Below, piece after piece: positions 53,232-61,628 of a DNA stretch of 64,000 bases (position 1 is its first letter; each line of letters starts with the position of its first letter). The position numbers were made by a program, and so were the translations under genes. Under the pieces are notes generated by a model. The model saw only the letters and a program-made list of their open reading frames with translations, ran no database searches and had not been told where the DNA came from. Location of the stretch: NCBI RefSeq assembly GCF_964283195.1, contig NZ_CAXYLH010000005.1. The stretch is one strand, 5' to 3'. Source of the DNA: Paratractidigestivibacter sp003150175 (lineage in GTDB: Bacteria > Actinomycetota > Coriobacteriia > Coriobacteriales > Atopobiaceae).

Positions 53232-54011
53232 TTGCGCTACGACGAAAACCTGCTCAAGGAGTACTTTTCCGAAACTCCCGAGGACATCTCGCTCGATGAC
53301 GTGGACATGGCCCGCATGCCCAAGCACGTCTCGATCATCATGGACGGCAACGGCCGCTGGGCCACTGCCCGCGGGCTCGACCGCAGCCAGGGCCATGTCG
53401 CCGGCGTCGACTCGCTGCGCGAGGCGGTCACGACGAGCGTCCGCCTCGGCCTTGACGTGCTGTCCGTCTACGCGTTCTCGACTGAGAACTGGAAGCGGCC
53501 GCAGCACGAGGTCAACCTGCTCATGCACCTGTTCGCGACCACGCTCGTGAACGAGCTGCCGTTGTTCCACCAGGAGAACGTGCGCCTGCGCTTCTTCGGC
53601 GACCTCACCGCCCTTCCCGAGGAGACCCGCAAGGTGTTCCAGCAGGGCCTCGACGAGACCGCCGACCACACCGGCATGGTCTTCGCGCTCGCGGTCAACT
53701 ACGGCTCCCGCGCCGAGATCGCCCGTGCTGCCCGTGAGCTCGCCCGCGAGGTGGCGGCGGGGGAGCGCGACGTCAACTCCATCGACGCCGACGCGGTCGC
53801 GGCGAACCTCTACACCGTCGGGCTCCCCGACCCCGACCTGCTCATCCGCACCTCGGGTGAGCTGCGGCTCTCGAACTACCTGCTCTGGCAGCTCGCGTAC
53901 TCCGAGTTCTACGTTACGACCACGCTGTGGCCGGACTTCTCGCGCTGGGACATGCTGCGCGCCGTCAAGTCCTACCAGGCGAGGGACCGTCGCTTCGGGG
54001 GCGTGAAGTAG
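53232..54011 (+). CDS. uppS: Isoprenyl transferase (undecaprenyl pyrophosphate synthase)
   Basis: Cis-prenyltransferase that makes the C55 lipid carrier for cell-wall precursors. It is 259 aa from a TTG with GGAGA upstream. Motifs are IIMDGNGRWATARGL, SVYAFSTENWKRP and LIRTSGELRLSNYLLWQLAYSEF. Chain length cannot be read from sequence alone. It uses the isoprenoid units made by the Dxr and IspG enzymes encoded in the same gene run. Confidence 0.95.
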   Translation: MRYDENLLKEYFSETPEDISLDDVDMARMPKHVSIIMDGNGRWATARGLDRSQGHVAGVDSLREAVTTSVRLGLDVLSVYAFSTENWKRPQHEVNLLMHLFATTLVNELPLFHQENVRLRFFGDLTALPEETRKVFQQGLDETADHTGMVFALAVNYGSRAEIARAARELAREVAAGERDVNSIDADAVAANLYTVGLPDPDLLIRTSGELRLSNYLLWQLAYSEFYVTTTLWPDFSRWDMLRAVKSYQARDRRFGGVK

Positions 54012-54012
54012 C

Positions 54013-54966
54013 ATGGCCTCCCAGAAGGACACGGACGGTGCCGGGAAGCGCGTGAGCGTCGGGCTCGACCGCCAGGTCGACAAGCTCGAGGCGCACCGCG
54101 CCGCCAAGGAGGGCCAGCGGGCCGCGGGCGCCCTCAAGGGCCAGCGCGCCCGCGGCATTACCGAGAAGCTCCTCACGCGCACCACCTCAGGCGCCATCTA
54201 TGCCCTTCTCACCATCGCCTGCCTCTTTATCGGGCCGTTCACGACGACGCTTCTGATCGTGTGCATGGCCTGGCTGTGCTGCTCGGAGTTCTTCCGCATC
54301 GCCCGCATGGGCGGCCGCATGCCCAATGAGATCTTCGGGCTCACGGCCGCCATCCTGTTCCCTCTCGCGGCCTACGCGCGCGGCGTGTCCGGCCTCGCGG
54401 TCATCCTTTTGTTCTTCCTCGTGGCCATCGCCGCCTGGTACGTGGCCACCCCGAGGGCGAACATCGCCGACGTCGCGGTGACGACCTTCGGCCCTATCTA
54501 CACGAGCTTCGCGTTCTCGGCCATCGTGCTCATCCGCGTGAGCGACGCGAGCCTCCACGGGGCGCTGCTCACCTTCGGCGTCATGCTCTCGCTTTGGGCG
54601 AACGACGCTGTGGCCTACCTCATCGGCTCCAGGATCGGCGCCCATAAGCTCGCTCCGCGCATCAGCCCGAACAAGTCCTGGGAGGGTTTCTGGGCCGGCC
54701 TCGCCGTCTCCGTCGCCGTTTGGGTCTTGCTCGCGCTCGGGGGCGTCGCCGGAATGAGCGTCGGACTCGCCGCGGCGATCGGGCTCGTCGTCGGCGTCGT
54801 CGGCGTCGTCGGCGACCTCTTCGAGTCGCGCATCAAGCGAGGGGTGGGCGTCAAGGACTCCGGCAACCTCATGCCGGGCCATGGGGGCCTTCTCGACCGC
54901 TCCGACTCGCTGCTCTTCGGCTCCATAGCCGCCTATATCCTGCTGTTGTTTGGGGGAATACTGTGA
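54013..54966 (+). CDS. cdsA: Phosphatidate cytidylyltransferase
   Basis: Makes CDP-diacylglycerol for phospholipid synthesis. It is 317 aa: a charged cytoplasmic N-terminal extension of ~55 residues, then about eight membrane helices. The family signature SPNKSWEGFWAGL and KDSGNLMPGHGGLLDRSDSLLF, with its acidic metal ligands, is intact. The stop overlaps the dxr start (GTGA). Confidence 0.94.
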   Translation: MASQKDTDGAGKRVSVGLDRQVDKLEAHRAAKEGQRAAGALKGQRARGITEKLLTRTTSGAIYALLTIACLFIGPFTTTLLIVCMAWLCCSEFFRIARMGGRMPNEIFGLTAAILFPLAAYARGVSGLAVILLFFLVAIAAWYVATPRANIADVAVTTFGPIYTSFAFSAIVLIRVSDASLHGALLTFGVMLSLWANDAVAYLIGSRIGAHKLAPRISPNKSWEGFWAGLAVSVAVWVLLALGGVAGMSVGLAAAIGLVVGVVGVVGDLFESRIKRGVGVKDSGNLMPGHGGLLDRSDSLLFGSIAAYILLLFGGIL

Positions 54967-56168
54967 CCTCTCGCATCAACATATTCGAGGACACCGCCCC
55001 GCGCGCCGAGCGACCCCGCCCGGTGCGCGTCGCCGTTCTCGGCTGTTCCGGATCCATCGGCACCCAGACGCTCGACGTCGCTCGCCGCCACCCCGACAAG
55101 GTGCGCGTCCTCGCGCTGTCGGTGAACACCTCGTGCGCGGCCCTCGTTGCTGCGGCGCGCGAGTTCGGCGCGGCCCACGTTGCCGTGGCCGACTCCTCGA
55201 GGGCAGGCGACCCCGCCCTCGAGGAGCTCCCGGACGGCTGCGAGCTCGACCTCGGCGAGGACGCCGTGACGGCGCTCGCCGAGCTGCCGGACGTCGACAT
55301 CGTCGTGAACGCGCTCGTCGGTTTCGCCGGCATCCATGCGGGCTACGCCGCGCTCGCGGCGGACAAGGTGCTCGCCTACGCGAACAAGGAGTCCATCGTC
55401 TGCGGCGGCGACCTGCTCATGCCGATGGCCCGTCCCGGCCGCCTCATCCCCGTCGACTCCGAGCACTCGGCTATCTTCCAGTGCATCGTCGGCGAGCGCC
55501 GCTCGGACGTCCATTGCTTATGGCTCACCTGCTCGGGCGGCCCGTTCTATGGTAAGACCCGCGAGGAGCTCGCGCGCGTGAGCTCCTCCGACGCCCTTGC
55601 TCACCCCACCTGGGACATGGGGGCGAAGATCACCATCGACTCGGCGAGCCTCATGAACAAGGGCCTCGAGGTCATCGAGGCGCACCACCTCTTCCAGGTG
55701 CCCATCGACGACGTGCGCGTGCTCGTCCAGCGCCAGAGCAAGATCCACTCCATGGTCGAGTTCTCCGACGGCGTCGTGAAGGCCCAGCTCGGCGGCTCGG
55801 ACATGCGCGCCCCTATCCAGTACGCCCTCAGCTATCCCGAGCGCTGGGAGGCGTCCGTCGAGCGCTTCGACTGGGGTTCCTGCGCGCCCATCACCTTTGG
55901 AGAGGCCGACGAGTCGACCTTCGGATGCCTGCGGCTGGCCAAGGAAGCCGGCCGCGCGGGCGGCGTGCTCCCCTGCGCCATGAACGCGGCGAACGAGGTC
56001 GCGAACCTCGCTTTCCGCCAAGGTTCATGCGGTTTTCTCGATATCGAGCGCGTCGTCGAGGGCGTCATGTCGCGCACGGCGCCGGAGCGGGTAGAGAGCC
56101 TGGGACAGCTCCTCGAGGTCGACGCCCGTTCCCGCGCGCTCGCCTCCCAGATCCTCACGGAGGTCTAA
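54963..56168 (+). CDS. dxr: 1-deoxy-D-xylulose-5-phosphate reductoisomerase
   Basis: Second step of the MEP isoprenoid pathway, and the fosmidomycin target. It is 401 aa from a GTG. The N-terminal NADPH loop is VLGCSGSIGTQTLDV; metal and substrate motifs are NKESIVCGG, PVDSEHSAIFQC, TCSGGPF and SASLMNKGLEVIEAHHLF. The C-terminal helical domain is complete. Confidence 0.96.
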   Translation: MTSRINIFEDTAPRAERPRPVRVAVLGCSGSIGTQTLDVARRHPDKVRVLALSVNTSCAALVAAAREFGAAHVAVADSSRAGDPALEELPDGCELDLGEDAVTALAELPDVDIVVNALVGFAGIHAGYAALAADKVLAYANKESIVCGGDLLMPMARPGRLIPVDSEHSAIFQCIVGERRSDVHCLWLTCSGGPFYGKTREELARVSSSDALAHPTWDMGAKITIDSASLMNKGLEVIEAHHLFQVPIDDVRVLVQRQSKIHSMVEFSDGVVKAQLGGSDMRAPIQYALSYPERWEASVERFDWGSCAPITFGEADESTFGCLRLAKEAGRAGGVLPCAMNAANEVANLAFRQGSCGFLDIERVVEGVMSRTAPERVESLGQLLEVDARSRALASQILTEV

Positions 56169-56171
56169 TCC

Positions 56172-57557
56172 TTGTCTTACATCCTCGGTTTCCTCGCGGC
56201 CCTCTTTTGGGGGCTCCTTCTGCTCTCGACCCTCGTGTTCATCCACGAGGCGGGCCACTACCTCGCCGCCCGCGCCTTCGGCGTGCGCGTGACCGAGTTC
56301 ATGCTCGGCCTGCCGTGCCGCTGGAGCCTCTCGTTCAAGAGCAAGAAGGTCGGCACGCGCATCGGCGTCACGCCCGTGCTCCTCGGCGGCTACAACCGCA
56401 TCAGCGGCATGGAGCCCATGGGCGCCGACGTCGCCGCCCGCGTCCTCATGTGCGTACAGCGCCACGGCCGCGTCGAGTCCGCCCAGGTGGCGCGCGAGCT
56501 CGGCGTCGACGAGGACGAGGTCGTCTCGGCGCTCGCGGGGCTGAGCGAGTGGGCATCCGTCCAGCCCTACTACAACCCCGAGCTCGGCGAGGAGCCGGGC
56601 CAGAAGACCTATCCGGCCGCGTTCGAGACCGTTGCGCGCGACGCGTCGCTGCTCACCGAGTTCGACCGCGGACACGATCTTGCTGCCGAGGGCTCGACCG
56701 TGGCAGGCGAGCCCCGCGTCCCCGGCTGCTTGGCCGAGGAGTTCTTCGCGCAGGAGCGCTCCCACACCTACCTCGGCCTGGGGCTCCTCAAGCGCCTGGC
56801 CGTGCTGCTCGCCGGTCCCGCCATGAACATCGCGTTCGCGTTCATCGTCGTCACCGGTGCCTTCATGGTCTCCGGCGTGAGCACGGCCTCGAACGAGCCC
56901 GTCGTCGGCGCCGTGGGCGAGGGGACCGTCGCGGCCTCCTGCGGGCTTCAGGCCGGCGACCGCGTGGTCGAGGTCGGCGGCGCCGAGGTGGGCACTTGGA
57001 GCGACTTCACCTCGGCGATGAGGCCCTACCTCGACGCCGGGCAGGACTTCAGCCTGACCATCGAGCGCGACGGCCGGCGGCAGGCCCTTGAGGTCGATTT
57101 GCCGGACGGCCAGGCGACCGACAAGCTCGGCGTCATTTCCCAGGCCGTCCTGTACCACCCGAACCCGCTCGAGGCCGCGCGCCTGACGGTCGCCTACGTC
57201 CAGATGGTCTGCAACTACGCGTTCAGGCTCCTCATCCCTCAACAGACCATGCAGATCCTCGACCAGTCGACCTCCGTCGTCGGCATCTCGGTCATGGCCT
57301 CGCAGGCGGCGAGCGCCGGTGTCTCGGACTTCGTGCTCCTCGCCGCCTCGATCTCGATGTCGCTCGGCTTCATGAACCTCCTGCCGATCCCGCCCCTCGA
57401 CGGCGGCAAGATCGTGATTGAGCTCATCCAAGCCGCCTTCCGGCGGGAGCTCTCCATAAAGGCGCAGAGCTACATCACCTATGTGGGGCTGGCCTTCTTC
57501 CTCTTTGTCTTCGTCGTCGTCCTCAAGAACGACATCGTCAGATTCGTGATTGGATAG
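56172..57557 (+). CDS. rseP: Site-2 intramembrane metalloprotease RseP/RasP with a large insertion
   Basis: Membrane zinc protease that cleaves membrane-bound regulators or signal-peptide remnants. It is 461 aa from a TTG with GGAGG upstream. The zinc motif HEAGH is at 25-29, a PDZ domain at ~240-320, and the second catalytic block NLLPIPPLDGGKI near 405. Between residues ~83 and ~190, where homologues have a short loop before FxxxxxxKRxAVxxAGPxMN, there is an insertion of ~108 residues that begins with a predicted winged-helix-like segment (84-135). Confidence 0.93.
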   Translation: MSYILGFLAALFWGLLLLSTLVFIHEAGHYLAARAFGVRVTEFMLGLPCRWSLSFKSKKVGTRIGVTPVLLGGYNRISGMEPMGADVAARVLMCVQRHGRVESAQVARELGVDEDEVVSALAGLSEWASVQPYYNPELGEEPGQKTYPAAFETVARDASLLTEFDRGHDLAAEGSTVAGEPRVPGCLAEEFFAQERSHTYLGLGLLKRLAVLLAGPAMNIAFAFIVVTGAFMVSGVSTASNEPVVGAVGEGTVAASCGLQAGDRVVEVGGAEVGTWSDFTSAMRPYLDAGQDFSLTIERDGRRQALEVDLPDGQATDKLGVISQAVLYHPNPLEAARLTVAYVQMVCNYAFRLLIPQQTMQILDQSTSVVGISVMASQAASAGVSDFVLLAASISMSLGFMNLLPIPPLDGGKIVIELIQAAFRRELSIKAQSYITYVGLAFFLFVFVVVLKNDIVRFVIG

Positions 57558-57561
57558 CAGC

Positions 57562-58641
57562 ATGAGCACCCAGAGCAGCAAACCCGCGCGTGAGCTTACC
57601 CGTCCTGTGCGCGTCGGCAACGTGCAGGTGGGCGGGGGCGCCCCCGTTTCGGTCCAGTCGATGTGCACCACAAAGACGGACGACCCCGCCGCCACCCTCG
57701 CCCAGATCCGGTTGCTCGCCGACGCGGGCTGCGAGATCGTCCGCGTGGCAATCCCCTCCGCCGCCGTCCTCGACGGCTTCCAGGAGATCTGCCGCGAGTC
57801 GCCTCTGCCCGTGGTGGCCGACATCCACTTCGACTACCGCCTGGCCATCGAGGCCGCGCGGCGCGGCGCCTCCGCGATGCGCCTGAACCCCGGTAACATC
57901 GGCTCCTGGGACCGCGTCGACGCCTGCATCGACGCCGCGGGGGAGGCCGGCATCCCGATCCGCATCGGCGTGAACGCCGGATCGCTCGACCGCCAGATCG
58001 ACGCGCGCGAGGACCTCACGCAGCCCCAGAAGCTCGTCCAGAGCGCCGTCAGCTTCGTCCGTCACTTCCAGGAACGCGGTTTTGACGACATCGTCATGTC
58101 CGCGAAGGTCCACGACGTCCCCGCGACCATTGAGACCAACCGTGAGCTCAGCCGCCTGCTCCCCGAGGTCCCGCTCCACATCGGCGTGACGGAGGCGGGG
58201 ACGATGCTCCAGGGCACGGTGAAGAACGTCTCGGCGCTCTCGGTGCTGCTCTCTGAGGGGATCGGCGACACGATGCGCCTCTCGCTCACCGCCGACCCCG
58301 TCGAGGAGGTCAAGGTCGCCTGGGAGCTGCTGGGCGCGCTCGGTATGAGGCGCCTGCACCCCGAGCTCGTGAGCTGCCCGACCTGCGGCCGCTGCCAGGT
58401 GAACATGATCCCGATCGCGGAGGAGGTCGAGCGCCGGCTGCAGTCGGTCAAGGCGCCGATCTCGGTGGCCGTCATGGGCTGCGCCGTCAACGGCCCCGGC
58501 GAGGCCAAGGGCGCCGACATCGGCATGGCGAGCGGCAGGGGAGAGGCGCTCCTCTTCGCGAACGGCGAGTCGATCCGCAAGGTCCCCGAGGAACACATGG
58601 TCGACGAGCTCTTCGCCGAGATCGAGCGCCGCTTCGGCTGA
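57562..58641 (+). CDS. ispG: 4-hydroxy-3-methylbut-2-enyl-diphosphate synthase
   Basis: Fe-S enzyme of the MEP pathway (also called GcpE). It is 359 aa. The TIM-barrel part starts VRVGNVQVGGGAPVSVQSM; the 4Fe-4S ligands are in SCPTCGRC and in MGCAVNGPGEAKGADIG. ATG 57562 is chosen; a TTG four codons upstream overlaps rseP. With dxr and uppS it links MEP flux to wall synthesis. Confidence 0.96.
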   Translation: MSTQSSKPARELTRPVRVGNVQVGGGAPVSVQSMCTTKTDDPAATLAQIRLLADAGCEIVRVAIPSAAVLDGFQEICRESPLPVVADIHFDYRLAIEAARRGASAMRLNPGNIGSWDRVDACIDAAGEAGIPIRIGVNAGSLDRQIDAREDLTQPQKLVQSAVSFVRHFQERGFDDIVMSAKVHDVPATIETNRELSRLLPEVPLHIGVTEAGTMLQGTVKNVSALSVLLSEGIGDTMRLSLTADPVEEVKVAWELLGALGMRRLHPELVSCPTCGRCQVNMIPIAEEVERRLQSVKAPISVAVMGCAVNGPGEAKGADIGMASGRGEALLFANGESIRKVPEEHMVDELFAEIERRFG

Positions 58642-58724
58642 TGCGCGCTCGGTTGAGGGCCGCTTTGGTCGCGAGCGTGGCGCGAGTGGCCCTTCTTGCC
58701 GTAGAATCTAATGAATTGCACGTG

Positions 58725-58745
58725 AGCCGGGCCGCGCGCCCGGCT
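58725..58745 (+). promoter_or_regulatory. Leader hairpin of proS
   Basis: AGCCGGGC-CGCGC-GCCCGGCT is a perfect 8-bp stem 24 bases before the proS start. A TAGAAT box (58702-58707) just upstream could be the -10 element, which would place this stem at the 5' end of the mRNA. No T-box features were seen. Confidence 0.4.
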
Positions 58746-58769
58746 TCTCATAGGGAGATTGGACCCATC

Positions 58770-60482
58770 GTGAAGCGTTACCAGAAGATGTCCTCGCTCT
58801 ACGCCCCGACCCTCAAGGAGGACCCCGCCGAGGCCGAGCTCGTGAGCCACAAGCTGCTACTGCGCGCCGGCATGATCCGCAAGACCGCTGCCGGCCTCTA
58901 CAGCTACCTCCCGCTGTGCTGGCGCGTCCTGCGCAAGATCGAGGGCGTCATCCGCGACGAGATGGAGGGCATCGGCGCCCAGGAGATCCAGGTGCCCATC
59001 CTCACGCCCGCCGAGCTCTGGGAGCAGTCCGGCCGCTATGGCGCCTACGGGCCCGAGCTCATGCGCCTGAAGGATCGCCACGATCGCGACTTCGTCCTCG
59101 GCCCGACCCACGAGGAGACCTTCACCGACCTCGTCCGCAACGAGCTGCGCTCCTACAAGCAGCTTCCCGTGACGCTCTATCAGATCCAGGACAAGTTCCG
59201 CGACGAGCTCCGGCCCCGCTTCGGCCTCATGCGCGGCCGCGAGTTCATCATGAAGGACGCCTACTCGTTCAGCGCGAGCCAGGAGTCCCTGCAGGAGTGC
59301 TACGACGCCGAGAAGGCGGCCTACGCCCGCATCGCCGAGCGCTGCGGCATCAAGGCCCTGCCCGTCGTCGCCGACTCCGGCCAGATCGGCGGCGACACCT
59401 CCGTCGAGTTCATGGCGCTCGCCGACGCCGGCGAGGCCGAGCTCGTCTGGTGCGACTGCGGCTTCGCGGCCGACACCGAGGCCGCCACGGCTGAGGTCGC
59501 CGTCGCCGAGGGCGAGGCGGGCGAGCTCGAGCGCGTCCACACCCCGAACGCCGGCACCATCTCCGACGTCTCCGCGCTCCTCGGCGTCCAGGAGAGCGCC
59601 ACGCGCAAGGCGCTGGCGCTCATCGACGGCGAGGGCCGCGCGACGGTCTGCTTCGTCCCGGGCGACCACGAGATGAACGATGTCAAGGCCGAGCACGTCT
59701 TCGGCGATTACCACATGATGACCGACGAGGAGCTCCGCGACGCCGGCCTCGTCAAGGGGTTCATCGGGCCCGTTGGCCTGCCCGAGGGCATCCGCGTCGT
59801 CGCCGACGCCTCGCTCAAGTCCTCCGAGTGGTGGCTCGTCGGCGCGAACCTCGCCAACTACCACTACCGCCACGCCCAGATGGGCCGCGACTTCACGATC
59901 GACGAGTGGGTCGACGTCGTCTGCGCCCGCGAGGGCGACCTGTGCCCGCACTGCGGCAAGCCCATGCACGCCGCCCGCGGCATCGAGATCTCGCAGGTCT
60001 TCCAGCTCGGCACGAAGTACTCCGAGTCCATGGGCGCGACCTTCATGGACGAGGACGGGCGCGAGAAGCCCTTCCTTATGGGCTGCTACGGCATCGGCGT
60101 CTCGCGCATGGTCTCTGCCGTCGTCGAGCAGCACAGCGACGAGCGCGGCATCTGCTGGCCCGTCTGCGTCGCCCCCTACGAGGTCGAGGTCGTGGCCATG
60201 AGCGTGAACGACGACGTGGTCTGGCCCGTCGCGAGCAAGGTCACCGAGGAGCTCGCCGCCGCCGACCTCGAGGTCGTCGTCGACGACCGCAAGGAGCGCC
60301 CGGGCGTCAAGTTCGCCGACGCCGACCTCATCGGCATCCCGTACCAGGTCATCCTGGGCAAGAAGGGCGTCGCCGCCGGCAACGCCGAGGTCAAGGTCCG
60401 CGAGACCGGCGAGCGCTTCGACGTGCCCTTCGCAGAGCTCTCTCAGTGGCTCCGCGACCGCATCGTCCCCGCCCGCGCCTAA
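58770..60482 (+). CDS. proS: Prolyl-tRNA synthetase (bacterial type)
   Basis: Charges tRNA-Pro. It is 570 aa from a GTG; a later ATG (58788) is an alternative. It is class II with motif 2 RDELRPRFGLMRGREFIMKDAYSF, the bacterial insertion editing domain (~225-390) that clears Ala-tRNA-Pro, motif 3 GCYGIGVSRMVSAVVEQ, and an anticodon-binding C-terminus. Its stop codon is followed within two bases by the second copy of the 31-bp palindrome. Confidence 0.96.
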   Translation: MKRYQKMSSLYAPTLKEDPAEAELVSHKLLLRAGMIRKTAAGLYSYLPLCWRVLRKIEGVIRDEMEGIGAQEIQVPILTPAELWEQSGRYGAYGPELMRLKDRHDRDFVLGPTHEETFTDLVRNELRSYKQLPVTLYQIQDKFRDELRPRFGLMRGREFIMKDAYSFSASQESLQECYDAEKAAYARIAERCGIKALPVVADSGQIGGDTSVEFMALADAGEAELVWCDCGFAADTEAATAEVAVAEGEAGELERVHTPNAGTISDVSALLGVQESATRKALALIDGEGRATVCFVPGDHEMNDVKAEHVFGDYHMMTDEELRDAGLVKGFIGPVGLPEGIRVVADASLKSSEWWLVGANLANYHYRHAQMGRDFTIDEWVDVVCAREGDLCPHCGKPMHAARGIEISQVFQLGTKYSESMGATFMDEDGREKPFLMGCYGIGVSRMVSAVVEQHSDERGICWPVCVAPYEVEVVAMSVNDDVVWPVASKVTEELAAADLEVVVDDRKERPGVKFADADLIGIPYQVILGKKGVAAGNAEVKVRETGERFDVPFAELSQWLRDRIVPARA

Positions 60483-60483
60483 A

Positions 60484-60514
60484 ATGACGAAAAGGGACAG
60501 TCCCTTTTCGTCAT
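60484..60514. repeat. 31-bp perfect palindrome, copy 2 (REP-like)
   Basis: Same two 15-base arms as at 1733-1763, with central A instead of T, so the two copies are exact reverse complements. It starts one base after the proS stop codon. Small hairpins follow: CCGTG..CACGG at 60515-60528 and a longer one next to it. Confidence 0.9.
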
Positions 60515-60527
60515 CCGTGTGATCACG

Positions 60528-60565
60528 GCAGGCAAGAAGCAGCACGCAGCTCGCTTCTTGCCTGC
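60528..60565 (+). terminator. Strong hairpin downstream of proS
   Basis: GCAGGCAAGAAGC and GCTTCTTGCCTGC form a perfect 13-bp stem around a 12-base loop, followed by TCTTCTATAT. The U run is imperfect, so it may be a weak terminator or a leader element of the oxidase gene that starts 25 bases later. Confidence 0.55.
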
Positions 60566-60589
60566 TCTTCTATATAGAAAGGCTTTCCC

Positions 60590-61618
60590 ATGAAGTATTC
60601 CGAGCTCGCCGCGGCTGCCCGCGGGAACATCGGCCCGTACTGCAAGGCCTGCCCCGTCTGCGACGGCCGCGGGTGCAGAAACACCGTCCCGGGGCCGGGC
60701 GCCAAGGGCACGGGCACCGTAGCCATCCGGAACTACGCCGCATGGCAGGACGTCCTCGTGAACATGGACACCCTGCACGCCCCCTTCGAGGCCGACACCG
60801 CCTGCACGATGCTCGGGCGCGAACTCTCGCTGCCCGTCATGATCGGTCCCGTTGGCGATGTCCAGCGCCACTACGGCAAGAAGTACAACACCGTCGGCTA
60901 CAATGAGTGCGTCCTGCGCGCGGCCGAGCGCGAAGGCACGCTCGCGTGGACGGGCGACGGCCTCGACGCACGGATCATGGCCGACTCATGCGACCTCATC
61001 TCGAAGCTCGACGGTGCAGGCGTCGTGACCGTCAAGCCTTGGGACGCGAACACCCTCGACGCGAAGCTCGCCCAGGCGCTCGCTGCGAGGCCCGCGGCCG
61101 TTGCCATGGACATCGATGCGGCCGGCCTGCCCTTCCTCAAGGGGCAGAACCCGCCCGCGGGCGCCAAGGACGAGGTCCAGGTCGCCGAGGTCGTCGCCGC
61201 CTGCCACGAGGAGGGGATCCCCTTCGTGCTCAAGGGCGTCATGACGCCCGCGGCCGCCGAGCGCGCGGCCCGGGCCGGCGCCGACGGCATCGTCGTCTCG
61301 AACCACGGCGGCCGCGTCCTCGACGGGGTGCCCGCCACCGCATTGGTCCTCCCCGGCATCGCAGACGCAGTGGGCGACGATTTGGAGGTCCTCGTCGACG
61401 GCGGCGTCCGCAGCGGCCTCGACGTCTTTCGGGCGCTCGCGCTCGGCGCCAAGGCGTGCCTCGTCTGCCGCCCGTTCGTCGTCGCCGCCTTCGGCGACGG
61501 GGCCGACGGGGTCTCCGCCCTTCTTTGCCAGCTCAAGGGCGAGCTCGCCGACGCAATGGAGATGTGCGGGGCTGCGACGGTCGCCGACATCGACGCCTCG
61601 ATGCTCTGGCGCGGGTAA
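60590..61618 (+). CDS. FMN-dependent 2-hydroxy-acid oxidase/dehydrogenase
   Basis: Flavoprotein of the lactate oxidase/LldD/IDI-2 superfamily. It is 342 aa. A Cys-rich N-terminus (CKACPVCDGRGC) precedes the barrel, a form common in anaerobic Clostridia and Coriobacteria. C-terminal FMN and substrate motifs are VVSNHGGRVLDGVPA, with the catalytic His in NHGGR, and LVDGGVRSGLDVFRALALGAKA. The substrate, possibly lactate or another 2-hydroxy acid, is not determined. It is followed 10 bases later by an aminotransferase, and the two may work in sequence (hydroxy acid to keto acid to amino acid). Confidence 0.8.
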   Translation: MKYSELAAAARGNIGPYCKACPVCDGRGCRNTVPGPGAKGTGTVAIRNYAAWQDVLVNMDTLHAPFEADTACTMLGRELSLPVMIGPVGDVQRHYGKKYNTVGYNECVLRAAEREGTLAWTGDGLDARIMADSCDLISKLDGAGVVTVKPWDANTLDAKLAQALAARPAAVAMDIDAAGLPFLKGQNPPAGAKDEVQVAEVVAACHEEGIPFVLKGVMTPAAAERAARAGADGIVVSNHGGRVLDGVPATALVLPGIADAVGDDLEVLVDGGVRSGLDVFRALALGAKACLVCRPFVVAAFGDGADGVSALLCQLKGELADAMEMCGAATVADIDASMLWRG

Positions 61619-61628
61619 GGGGGATTCC

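Noticed and set aside
58857..60545. 562-codon minus-strand frame opposite proS
   Set aside because: Shadow of proS. It only seems to share a start with another frame because the 31-bp palindrome is translated there.
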